Shown here one piece after another: positions 36,928-46,700 of a DNA stretch of 64,000 nucleotides. The stretch is from assembly GCF_030268085.1 (NCBI RefSeq), contig NZ_BSDE01000002.1, forward strand, positions 124,001 to 188,000, in the 5' to 3' direction. This DNA comes from Geothrix limicola (GTDB taxonomy: Bacteria; Acidobacteriota; Holophagae; Holophagales; Holophagaceae). A program made the position numbers and the translations under genes. Position 1 is the first letter of the stretch. Each line of letters starts with the position of its first letter. The notes under the pieces were generated by a model that saw only the letters and a list, made by a program, of their open reading frames with translations, ran no database searches and was not told where the DNA came from.

Positions 36928-39900
36928 TCAGAAATTCTTGAGGAACAGGTCGATGTCGTTGTCATCCACCAGGCCGTCGCCGTTGAGATCCGACGCGGAC
37001 AGGTAGGCATTGGTTCCATCAATGGGCGTGGCACCATTCCACGCCTGGCAGATGCGGGCCAGATCCAGCACGTCGACGATGCCGTTGCTGGTCGTGTCAC
37101 TGGAGCGGGGCGCCACGGTGAAAGTCACCGTCACGGACTTGGTGGGGTCGGCGACGCTGGTGGCGGTCACCGTCGCGGTTCCGGCGTGGACGGCCTTGAA
37201 GACACCCGCGGCGGAGATGGGCCCGCCGGTGGCCGTCCAGGTCACGGCCGTGTTGGTGCTTCCGGTCACCGTGGCCGTGAAGGTCGCACTACCACCGACC
37301 TTGATCGAGCTCGGGGTTCCGGCGATCGTCACCGTCACCGGGGCCGGAGCGTTCGTCACGGTCACGGTGGCCGTGGCGGTCTTGGTCTGATCGGCCACGG
37401 AAGTCGCGGTGATGGTCACGGTCTGGGCCGTGGCCGGTGCCGTGAAGACGCCCCCCAAGGTGATGGTTCCGGCCGAGGCCGTCCAATTCACGCCCGTATT
37501 GATGCCGCCGGTCACCGTGGCCGTGAAGGCCTGGGTGCCGTTCACCTGCACCGTCGCGGTGGCGGGACTCACGCTGACGGCGACGGCGTTCACGGTGAAA
37601 CTCACCGTCGCCGACTTCGTGGGGTCTGCGACGCTGGTGGCCGTCACGGTGGCCGTGCCCGAGGCGGTCGCGGTGAACACGCCTCCGGTGGTGGTGATGG
37701 TGCCGCCGGTGGCCGTCCAGGTCACGGCCTGATTGCTGCTACCGCTCACCGAGGCCACGAAGGTGGCGCTTTCCCCCAACTTGAGCGAGGTCGGCGTGCC
37801 GCCAATGGACACGGACACGACCGGGGCGGCCGTCACCGTCACGGTGGCCGAGGCGCTCTTGGTGGGATCGGCCACGGAAGTCGCGGTGATGGTCACGGTC
37901 TGGGCCGTGGCCGGGGCCGTGAAGACGCCCGCCGATGTGATGCTGCCCGCCGAAGCCGTCCAGTTCACCGCGTTGTTGGCGGTGCCACTCACGGTCGCCG
38001 TGAAGGTCTGGGTGCCGTTCGCCTGGACCGAGGCCGTGGCCGGGCTCACAGTCACCGCGATGGCCGGAACCACCGTCACAGTGGCCGAGGCGCTCTTGGT
38101 GGGATCGGCAACGGAAGTCGCGGTGATCGTCACGGTCTGAGCCGTGGCCGGGGCCGTGAAGAGGCCCGCCGACGTGATGCTACCCGCCGAGGCCGTCCAG
38201 TTCACGGCGTTGTTGGCGGTGCCACTCACGGTGGCCGTGAAGGCCTTGGTGCCGTTCGTCTGGACGGTGGCCGTGGTCGGGCTCACGTTCACCGAGATGA
38301 CCGGAGCCACCGTCACGAGGGCCGAGGCGCTCTTGGAGGGATCGGCAACGGAGGTCGCAGTGACGGTCACCGTCTGGGCCGTGGCCGGGGCCGTGAAGAC
38401 GCCTGCCGACGTAATGCCGCCCGCTGTGGCTGTCCAGGTGACGCCCGTATTGGCGCTGCCGCTCACGGTGGCCGTGAAGGCCTGGGTGCCGTTCACCTGG
38501 ACGGTAGCCGTGGCCGGGCTCACGCTGACGGAGACCACTTGGATCGAGGTAATCGTCAGTTTGGCCACGCGGGATGTGAGGGCGCCGCCCTGGTAGGTGA
38601 CGACCACGTAGAAGGTCGCGTTATTGTCGGCATCCGCCGTGGTCAGGGCGTAGCTGCTTGAGGTGGCCCCCTGGATCGCGACGTTGTTGCGGTACCACTG
38701 GTAGCTGAGGCCGCTGCCGTTGACGACGATGGAGAAGGAGGCCTGGGCGCCGGAGGCCACGGCCACGTCGACGAGGTCCGTCGTGATGGTGGGGGCAGGC
38801 GCGGCGGTGAAGTAGAGCTTGGCGTCGGCGAAATCGCCGTGATCACTGTTGATGCCATCCCCGCCGTCCGTGACGATCAGGTCCAGGGTGTTCACGCCGG
38901 AGGTGTTCACGTCGATGGCCAAGGGCGCGTCAGAGGCGTGGACCACGGGGCTGGTGTAGAGGACGTTGCCGTCCCCCTTCACGATGAAGGACACGGTCGC
39001 AGCCGTGTTGGTGCTGCCGACTTCACCGTCGATGCCGGCCGTGGCGGTGAAGCGCGGATACTGACCGTTGAGCTGGTACGTCGCATCCGCCGTCGCATGA
39101 AGGCCTAAGCCGCGGAGGTAGGTCGTGCCTCCGACCGTCAAGGGATTACCGTCGATGCTCTTGTCCTTCACGGGAGTGCCCCAGCCCACGACGAGCGAGG
39201 ACCAATTCAAATCGGTGAGGTAGATATAGCTGTAGGTCGTGGTGGTGAGCACCGCATTGTTCGAAGTCACCGATCCCGCGCTGTTCGACACCACCACGCT
39301 GTATGTGGCGCCGTTATCCGCATCGACCGTGGGAGGAGTGCTGTAGGTGGGAGCATTGGCGCCGGGGATGGCGACGCCGTTCTTCATCCACTGGTAGTTG
39401 AGGACGCCGCCATCGGCCACGACGCTGAAGCTGGCGGGCTGGCCGACTTCCACCGTCACCGACTGGGGTTGCGTGGAAATGGAGGGTGCCCACTGGCTCT
39501 GCACGGTCAGCGTGGCCGAAGCCGAGACCGCTCCGCCCTTGGTGTTGCTGATCTTCACGTCATAGGCCGCGTTGTTGTCGGCCGAGGTCGCCGTGAACGT
39601 GTAGGGATTCGCCGTGGCTCCAGGAATGTCCACACCGTTTCGCTGCCACTGATAGTGGAGATTGCCGCCCAGGGCCGAGACCTTGAAGGTGGCGGGAGAC
39701 CCCGAACGGACGGTCGCGGAAACGGGCTGGACCAGGAAGGATGGCGCAGTCTCGATGACCTTCAGCCAGAGTTTCGCGTCGGCCCAATCGGCCTTGGGGC
39801 TGTTGTTCACCGTGCTGTTCTCGACGATCAGCGTCAGCGTCTGAGCGCCGGTGATGTCGACATTCACCGGCATGGGGGCCATGCCGTTCGAGAAGGGGGC

Positions 39901-42900
39901 GCTGCGGTAGACTTCGACCCCGTCCGCCTGCACCACGAAGGTCACCGTCCCGGTATCGCTGCCATCCAGACCGCAGAGGGCGGAGAAGGCCTGGTAGACG
40001 CCGCCCACGTTGTAGACCACCTTGGAAGGCGAGGGCGCATCGATGCCGCGCGTATAGGTGGTCCCACCCAGCGTGATGGCGGTTCCGTTGACGGTCTTGT
40101 CCTTGATCATCGTGCTGTAGGCCGCGGTGGCCGAGGTCCAGTCCAGATCCGTGGCGTAGTCGTAGTTCAGTGAAGGCACCGCCACCGGCAGCGGCTTCGT
40201 GGTGGCCGTGCTTCCGTCGGAAAGCTTCGTCACCAGCAGGGTCACCGTCAGCGCGTGGGCGTTGATGTCGGGCTTGATGGCGCCCGTCAGATCCAGAACA
40301 CTGGTATCGCTGCAACTGGCCACGGCCACCGTGAATCCGGGAGGCACCAGGGCCGGGCTTGTCAGGTTGAGTTGCGTATCTGCGCGGTGGGGCTGGTTCA
40401 CTCCCACGATGCGCGCCGCCGCCAATGCCGCCGTGTCCGGCGTCTTTCCGGGCACCATCACCACCTGGTAGTCGGTCTGGGCCACGCTGCTGTCGGGCGC
40501 CGTGACATCCAGCACCACCTGCACAGGCTCATCGAAATCCGGCGGCGTGATGGCGCCGTTCAATCCCACCAGGCCCGGATTGCTGGTCTTGCGGACCGAC
40601 ACCTGATAGTCAGCCGGAACCGCCGGGAACACCAGCGCCGTCGCATCCTGCGCGGGCGCCTGCAGCTTCATCGAGACGGCCGTGGAAGCTGCCGTTTCCG
40701 TCGCCGCGCTGCTTCCCTTGTGCAGGACGGCATTGCCGAAATCCACAAAATTGTTCTGGGTTCCCGTTCCGCCGTCGGCCACCTGGATCGTCAGCGTGTT
40801 GGCGCCGCTCACATCGAGGTTCAGGGGCACCACCGGGGCCGAACCGATCAGCGTCGTGGTCGAAATGACCGTGCTGTCCTTCAGGATGGTGACAACGGCG
40901 TTGCCGTGGCCGCCGGCACCGGCATCCAGACCCAGGTCGGCCGTGAACCGCGAGTAGCCGCCGCCCAGCGCGTAGGTCAAGGTGTTCCCAGCGGCGGTTC
41001 CCAGGCCTTTGCCGTAGGGCTTCAGGCCCAGCATGATGATGTCGTGCTTGCCGTTGTTGATGGTCTTGACGGCACCGTCCTTCACCGGAGCCACCGTCGC
41101 CGAGGCTGGCGTGAGGTCGCCCAGGTAGTCGTAGCCCAGGTTCACCGTCGGCACCTGGACCACGGAGGTCTGTCCCGGCGCCAGCGTCACGTTCACGTAG
41201 ACCACCTGGCGGCCGTTCAGGTCCATGCTCTGGGTCGCCGTCGAGACGTTGTCCACCTCAAGGCTTGATTCGAATCCGTAGAAGCTTGCCTGCCAGGTGA
41301 TCGCCGCACCGGTGGTGTTGGTCACCGTCGTCTTGGTGTTGCCGTCATGGCGCACCTTGAGCTTATTCTGGCCCACGGGGATGTTCGCCACCTCCACCCA
41401 GGGCACTTCATCCGTCAGGCGCGGCAGGGTGCGGACCGTGTTGGCCTCCATCTGGCCCTGCACGCCCATCATGCCGTTCACGATGTTGGCCACCATGACG
41501 TACGACACTTCCGGGTAGGGGCTGCCGCTGTACATGTCGTACTTCAGCCAGTACCAGCCCAATTCACTACGGCCGTAGTTGAACATCGCCTCCGGATAGT
41601 AGGTCGTGGATTCGATGTTGGTGGGATCCAGATACGTGCTGGTGTGGATCCATTCCGTGTGGAGCGCGTCGCGTGCGCCCAAGTCCCCCAGGCCCGTGTG
41701 CGACACCAGAAGGCTACTCTCGTGGCCCCAGGTCGTGCTGTAGTTGCCCGCCGTGTCGAACCCGCGGATGTAGCGGTGGACGGTCCAGTCGTACCACTGG
41801 TCGTGGAACTTCTGCCGCAGCGCCGCCGCCTTGTCCAGGTAGGCCTGGCCGCTGGAATCCCCCTGATACAGCAGCGCCTTGCCCAGGTTCTGCATGGACT
41901 GGACCTGGTAGCCGAAGCTGTCCGAGGCCTCGATGAAGTTGTCCGCCGCCTGCTCCCAGTAGGTGGCCAGCTGGATGTGCTCTTCGGCGATGCCATTGCC
42001 GTTCTGATCCTGAAGGTCGTTGAACGTCTTCCCGACACTCTTCTCCGCTTCGGTCTTATCCGCATCCGCCAGTTGCGCGAAGGACGTGTGCAGGCCCAGC
42101 TGGTACTTCCGGATTTCGGGGTCATTCAGGTAGCGGCTGTCTCCCGTCCAACGGAAGAGGTTCCACATCCGCGAGGCCACGTCGAAGGGCATCGCCAGCT
42201 CGCGCCAATCGGAATCCATGTAGAAGGGATCACCGTAGAAGCTGTACGACCACTTGGGCCAGCCGATGTTGCCGTAACCGCCAGCTCCCGGCGTTGCGCC
42301 ATTCGCATTCGCGCCAGCGGCGTACCAGTACATCATCGTGAAGTTTTCTTTATCCAGGCCCAGCAGGTGCGCGCCCGCCGTGGAGTGCGAGATGTCGCGG
42401 GAGCAGAAACATTCACGGCCGCGAGACGGATTATTCATGAAGGTCGAGGCAGGCGCATACGTGCCCCAGTAGGCCGCCAGCGGCGCCGAGGCCATGAAGC
42501 CACTGGTGCCATCCAGGGGGTCCGTGACGGGAATCTGGGTTCCAGTGAGCAGGACGTAGTTGGAATCCAGTCCCACCGCCGTCACAACCACGGTGTAGAC
42601 CGCGCCGTTATCGGCGGCCGTCACCGGGGGTGTCGTATAGGTCGCTCCGAAGGCGCCAAAGATGGCCTGGCCATTTTTCTTCCACTGATAGGTCAGATTG
42701 CTTCCCGTGGCACCCACGGTGAAGGTCGCCCGCTGGCCCGGCGCCACCATCTGGGAACTCGGCTGGGCCGTGATCACCGGTGCCTGGAAGGGCATGACCT
42801 GACGTGCGGCCGGCGTCGAGGAAGGCGTCGAGCTTCCCCCCGCCCCTGCCGTCACCGTCAGCGTGACCGCATTCGACGTCACCGAACCCGAACCGTCATA

Positions 42901-43149
42901 GCGGAAATCCACGCGATGCTGCGGTTCCTCATCGTGGGCCACGTAGCCGTTGGTCACCACCAGCTTCAGGGCCCAGGTCTTGGCCCGGTTGAACGAGGAC
43001 ACGAGATCCGCATTGGCCGAATTCAGCGTCAGGTCGCTCGTGGGCGTGGCTGGCGGAAATGCCCCCTGCCCCGCCATCGGCAGGGAGGAGAGAGCTGCGA
43101 GCATCAAGGCAAGCTTGGTGATGCCCTTGGGGCGGGTCACATGGGTCAT
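36928..43149 (-). CDS. Secreted multimodular six-hairpin glycosidase with NPCBM modules, Ig-like repeats and dockerin
   Basis: A 2,073-residue exported protein with a signal peptide ending near GQGA (residue about 30). Modules in order: Ig-like (121-205); a Trp/Tyr-rich alpha-helical catalytic-type domain (about 245-630; SRDISHSTAGAHLLGLDKEN, TYYPEAMFNYGRSELGWYWL) of the six-hairpin glycosidase kind; NPCBM-type carbohydrate-binding modules near 675-810, 1000-1130 and 1311-1446; further Ig-like domains between them; about six BIG-like repeats of 79 residues (1537-2010); and a type I dockerin at 2015-2073 with two calcium loops (SNGIVDVLDLAR and DLNGDGLVDDND). The glycosidase family is not one I can name. 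It is followed by a small lipoprotein gene after eight bases and divergent from paralog C. Confidence 0.8.
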   Translation of the reverse strand: MTHVTRPKGITKLALMLAALSSLPMAGQGAFPPATPTSDLTLNSANADLVSSFNRAKTWALKLVVTNGYVAHDEEPQHRVDFRYDGSGSVTSNAVTLTVTAGAGGSSTPSSTPAARQVMPFQAPVITAQPSSQMVAPGQRATFTVGATGSNLTYQWKKNGQAIFGAFGATYTTPPVTAADNGAVYTVVVTAVGLDSNYVLLTGTQIPVTDPLDGTSGFMASAPLAAYWGTYAPASTFMNNPSRGRECFCSRDISHSTAGAHLLGLDKENFTMMYWYAAGANANGATPGAGGYGNIGWPKWSYSFYGDPFYMDSDWRELAMPFDVASRMWNLFRWTGDSRYLNDPEIRKYQLGLHTSFAQLADADKTEAEKSVGKTFNDLQDQNGNGIAEEHIQLATYWEQAADNFIEASDSFGYQVQSMQNLGKALLYQGDSSGQAYLDKAAALRQKFHDQWYDWTVHRYIRGFDTAGNYSTTWGHESSLLVSHTGLGDLGARDALHTEWIHTSTYLDPTNIESTTYYPEAMFNYGRSELGWYWLKYDMYSGSPYPEVSYVMVANIVNGMMGVQGQMEANTVRTLPRLTDEVPWVEVANIPVGQNKLKVRHDGNTKTTVTNTTGAAITWQASFYGFESSLEVDNVSTATQSMDLNGRQVVYVNVTLAPGQTSVVQVPTVNLGYDYLGDLTPASATVAPVKDGAVKTINNGKHDIIMLGLKPYGKGLGTAAGNTLTYALGGGYSRFTADLGLDAGAGGHGNAVVTILKDSTVISTTTLIGSAPVVPLNLDVSGANTLTIQVADGGTGTQNNFVDFGNAVLHKGSSAATETAASTAVSMKLQAPAQDATALVFPAVPADYQVSVRKTSNPGLVGLNGAITPPDFDEPVQVVLDVTAPDSSVAQTDYQVVMVPGKTPDTAALAAARIVGVNQPHRADTQLNLTSPALVPPGFTVAVASCSDTSVLDLTGAIKPDINAHALTVTLLVTKLSDGSTATTKPLPVAVPSLNYDYATDLDWTSATAAYSTMIKDKTVNGTAITLGGTTYTRGIDAPSPSKVVYNVGGVYQAFSALCGLDGSDTGTVTFVVQADGVEVYRSAPFSNGMAPMPVNVDITGAQTLTLIVENSTVNNSPKADWADAKLWLKVIETAPSFLVQPVSATVRSGSPATFKVSALGGNLHYQWQRNGVDIPGATANPYTFTATSADNNAAYDVKISNTKGGAVSASATLTVQSQWAPSISTQPQSVTVEVGQPASFSVVADGGVLNYQWMKNGVAIPGANAPTYSTPPTVDADNGATYSVVVSNSAGSVTSNNAVLTTTTYSYIYLTDLNWSSLVVGWGTPVKDKSIDGNPLTVGGTTYLRGLGLHATADATYQLNGQYPRFTATAGIDGEVGSTNTAATVSFIVKGDGNVLYTSPVVHASDAPLAIDVNTSGVNTLDLIVTDGGDGINSDHGDFADAKLYFTAAPAPTITTDLVDVAVASGAQASFSIVVNGSGLSYQWYRNNVAIQGATSSSYALTTADADNNATFYVVVTYQGGALTSRVAKLTITSIQVVSVSVSPATATVQVNGTQAFTATVSGSANTGVTWTATAGGITSAGVFTAPATAQTVTVTATSVADPSKSASALVTVAPVISVNVSPTTATVQTNGTKAFTATVSGTANNAVNWTASAGSITSAGLFTAPATAQTVTITATSVADPTKSASATVTVVPAIAVTVSPATASVQANGTQTFTATVSGTANNAVNWTASAGSITSAGVFTAPATAQTVTITATSVADPTKSASATVTVTAAPVVSVSIGGTPTSLKLGESATFVASVSGSSNQAVTWTATGGTITTTGGVFTATASGTATVTATSVADPTKSATVSFTVNAVAVSVSPATATVQVNGTQAFTATVTGGINTGVNWTASAGTITLGGVFTAPATAQTVTITATSVADQTKTATATVTVTNAPAPVTVTIAGTPSSIKVGGSATFTATVTGSTNTAVTWTATGGPISAAGVFKAVHAGTATVTATSVADPTKSVTVTFTVAPRSSDTTSNGIVDVLDLARICQAWNGATPIDGTNAYLSASDLNGDGLVDDNDIDLFLKNF
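36931..37107 (-). other. Dockerin type I domain (C-terminus of the glycosidase)
   Basis: Two EF-hand-like calcium loops: DTTSNGIVDVLD, and DLNGDGLVDDND with every calcium-ligand position filled (D-x-N-x-D-G-x-V-x-x-x-D). Each is followed by a helix (LARICQAW, IDLFLKNF). Duplicated F-hands at the C-terminus of a glycosidase are the defining form of dockerins. Confidence 0.8.
37120..38540. repeat. Tandem coding repeats of about 237 bp (BIG-like domains)
   Basis: Near-identical DNA recurs with a 237-base step (for example the matching segments at 37937 and 38174), encoding 79-residue domains with the pattern VSPATATVQVNGTQAFTATV. Two shorter-period variants with a different start (GTPTSLKLGESATF) are interspersed. 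Confidence 0.75.
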
Positions 43150-43772
43150 AAGGCCTCCTCAGAACGACGGATGGGCAAAGCCGGGGGACGCGAGAGCGCG
43201 TCACACAATCGGGAGCCGGGAGTCTTTCCAAGGACAGGTCGAGCCGGCTCTCACCTGTCCAGGCTGTCAAGGTGCGTATTCAGTATCTGAAATATTACAT
43301 TTTGAACACACTTCGGCAAGCAAATTTTCGACTCTTTTTTTACCCAATTACAAGTTTCACAAGCCCTTCAAGGTCCTGCAGATAGACGCCATTCAAAATT
43401 AAAGTTTTGGGCGCTTGCCATCATCGCGACCCAAAACCCCAACGCACGTATGTGATCAGAGCTGGCAAATGAGCCGCCCGACGGTCGGCGTGCCGATCCG
43501 ACACTCCATGGGCACTCGCGCGGGTGGCCGGAATCGCCCCCGCCCTCTCACGGGGACCTCCGTCCGCCCCTCCCCGCCCAAAAGGGCGATCCAAATTATT
43601 TCTTTTTCTTTTTTTTCACAGGTCCAAATCCATTGGACCGGTGTTTGGACCGAGCCCACCCCTTTTCTGGAGCCATCTGATCCCTTGCAGCGTTGTTTTG
43701 GGGAATTTGATGTATCAGATTTCTGCTAGAGTTCACAGACTTTTCTCAGACACCCATCCACCAGAGGTTTCC
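43150..43772. promoter_or_regulatory. Divergent intergenic region between glycosidase and paralog C
   Basis: A 623-base region with no convincing gene. The part from about 43270 to 43420 and the part from 43590 to 43735 are clearly AT-richer than the rest of the window (T-runs at 43334-43341 and 43601-43617), as expected for promoters facing both ways. An operator-like inverted repeat lies at 43621-43639. An open frame that extends paralog C upstream through this region is untranslated leader by composition. Confidence 0.55.
43621..43651. promoter_or_regulatory. GGTCCAA/TTGGACC repeat cluster, operator-like
   Basis: GGTCCAA (43621-43627) and TTGGACC (43633-43639) form a perfect inverted repeat with a five-base spacer, and a third half-site TTTGGACC follows at 43644-43651. 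It lies about 120 bases upstream of the paralog C start next to a T-rich tract. Confidence 0.4.
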
Positions 43773-46700
43773 ATGCAACCAAAACACACTTTCGGCCTCG
43801 GCGCGGTCGCGCTCACCCTGGTCGGCAGCCTCAGCGTGGGCTGCGGCGGCGGCAAGTCGGATCCCAGCAAACCAGCCCCCACCCTCACCGGCTTCTCCCC
43901 CGCCTCCGGCTGGGAAGGCGACACGGTTACCCTCAGCGGCCACGCCTTCACGGGCGCCACCTCCATCACCATCAACGGCCTGGCCGCGACGGACCTGAAG
44001 GTGCTCTCGGATACGAGCGCCACGGCCACCGTGCCCAAGGGCGCCACCTCGGGACCGATTCGCATCCAGACACCCGGCGGCTCCGCGACCTCGACCCAGT
44101 CTTTCCAGATGCTCCAGCTGACTCTGGCCGATGTCGCACCTGCCACGGGCTGGGAAGGTGACACCATCACCCTGACCGGAACCGGATTCACCGGCGCCAC
44201 ATCTGTCGCCTTCAACGGGACGGCCGCTGCCAGCTTCCAGGTCGCGTCCGACACGCAGATCAAGGCCATGGTCCCCGTCGGCGCCACCAGCGGGACAGTG
44301 ACTGTCCAAACGCCCCATGGAACCACCACCTCGGGTTCGCCCTTCCAGGTGCGCCATGTGGCCCTGACCAGCTTCGCCCCCGCCGCCGGATGGGAGGGCG
44401 ACACGGTCACCCTCACGGGCACGGGTCTCACCGGCACCACGGCCGTCAGCTTCAACGGGCTTGCCGCGGCCAGTTTCGTCGTCGTGTCCGACACGCAGAT
44501 CACGGCGGCGGTCCCCGTCGGCGCTTCCACCGGTGCCCTGACCCTTCAGACGCCCCACGGAACCGCCCAGTCCTCCCAGGCCTTCCAGGTAAACCTGCCC
44601 AGCGCCTCGCCCTGGATCGAAACCTTCTCGCCCACCTCCGGCCTGCCCGGCGACACCATCCGCATCACGGGTTCCTACCTCAGCGGGGTCAGCGGCATCA
44701 AGATCGGCGGTGTTGCAGCCACCACTTTCACGGCGCGGACCCCGAACACCCTCGATGTGGTGGTGCCCGCGGCCGCACAGACCGGGAAAATCACCTTGAC
44801 TTCAGCCGGCGGCCCCGCGAGCAGCGCCGACGACTTCCACCTGATGAGCGGGCAGCTCCTCCTGAACCCTGACTTCGAGCAGGGCTTTACGGCCTGGCAG
44901 GGAACCGCGGGGGCCGTGATCGACGCCTTCCAGGGCAAGTACGGAACGAGCCCGCGCAGCGGGCATTTCTACGGCCACCTCGCGGGAGAGACGGGCACCC
45001 AGACCCTCTTCCAGACCGTGACCATCCCCACCGACGTCACCGACGCCCAGCTGTCGCTGTGGCTGGCGCTGGAAACCCTGGAGCAGGGCCCCGCGGACAC
45101 CCTCAACCTCAAGATCAGGGATGCCAACGGTGCGCTCATCAGCCTTTTGAAGACCTGGGACAGTGGGACAGCCAGCCAGGATTGGACGAACTTCACCTTC
45201 GACCTCTCGGCGTTCAAGGGGCAGACCATCCAGGTCTATTTCGAAAGCCTGCAGACGGATTCGACACCGAACGTCGCTGACGGATCCTCCTGGTGGATCG
45301 ACGATGTGACATTGAATGTCAGTTTCCCCGCCACCTCGCGCCCGCCCGCCGTCTCAGGCTTCGCCCCGGCCGCGGGCTTCCCCGGCATCACCTGGGTGAC
45401 CCTGAGCGGGACCAACCTCATCGGCACCACGGGGGTGCAATTCAACGGTACCTCCGCCACTCAAATCCAGCAGGTGGACGCTTCCACCGTGCGCGCGCTC
45501 GTCCCCGCGGGCGCGACCTCTGGCCCCATCACCGTGACCACCACCCATGGTCCGGCGGCCAGCACCGGGTCCTTCAATGTCAGCACACCCGTGGCCAATC
45601 TGCTGCTCAACGGCGATTTCGAGCAGGGCCCCGTCGGCTGGGATCAGAACGTCTTCCTCAGATCGGGCATCAACTACTACGTGCCGTCGCCCCACAGCGG
45701 ACTGGCCTACGGCTACCTCGGCTATTACGGCAAGGACGCCACGGACTGGACCAGCCAGGTGGTGAGTATTCCGGCAGGCGTCCAGGCCACCCTCAGCTAC
45801 TGGCTCATCATGGGCACCTTCGAGGATACGGCGCGCGACACCTACGAGGTGCGCATCGAAGATCCCGTCAGCGGCGCGATCCTCGGCACCGAGCAGAAGC
45901 TCACCTGCCAGAACGGCCCCCTCGGTTGGACCCAGTATTCCCTGGACCTCAGCAAGTACGCCGGCCAGCAGGTGCGCATCCGCTTCACCTCCATCGAAGT
46001 GGGCGACCGGCCCACCTACTGGTTCATCGACGACGCGGGCCTCTACGTGACGGGCGCAGCCTCGGCCGTGCTTCCCACCGCCACCAGCATCACGCCCGCC
46101 TTCGGTTTCGCCGGCGAGACTTTCGTCACGCTGAGCGGGACCAATTTGTTCGGTGTGAAGAGCGTCAGCTTCAACGGCACGCTCGCGAAGAATGTGACCA
46201 ATGGATCCAACGGGCTCGTCGTCCAGATCCCCGCCGGCGCCACCAGCGGTCCCATCACGCTCACCACCGACCACGGCATCGGCACCACGGCGCCCTTCGA
46301 GGTGGCCCAGCCCGTGGCCAACCTCATCGTCAACGGCGACATGGAAACGGGGGCCCAGGCCTGGACTCCCGCGGACTATGTATTCAACGCCAAGACCTAC
46401 ACCAATTCTCCCCTGGCCGACGCGCACAGCGGGCTCTGCTATGGCTACGTGGGCGGCATGGGCACTGACTTCGTCGACACGATGGATCAGACGCTGGACA
46501 TTCCCGCCGGGACGACGCGCGCCACTCTTACCTACTGGCTGGGCCGTACCACGGATGAAACCACGGCCCGGGACACCTTCCAGATCCAGATCCTGGACGC
46601 CGCGGATGGCACCACGCTCCTGGGCACCGCCCAAACCATCGACTGCCTTTCCGGCCCCGGCGACTGGGCCTATGAAATGGTCGACCTCACGCCCTGGAAG

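Noticed and set aside
26520-38540. Regularly spaced repeats as a possible CRISPR or satellite array
   Set aside because: The 237-243-base units are whole codon multiples encoding Ig-like domains with no unique spacers, and no cas genes lie nearby.
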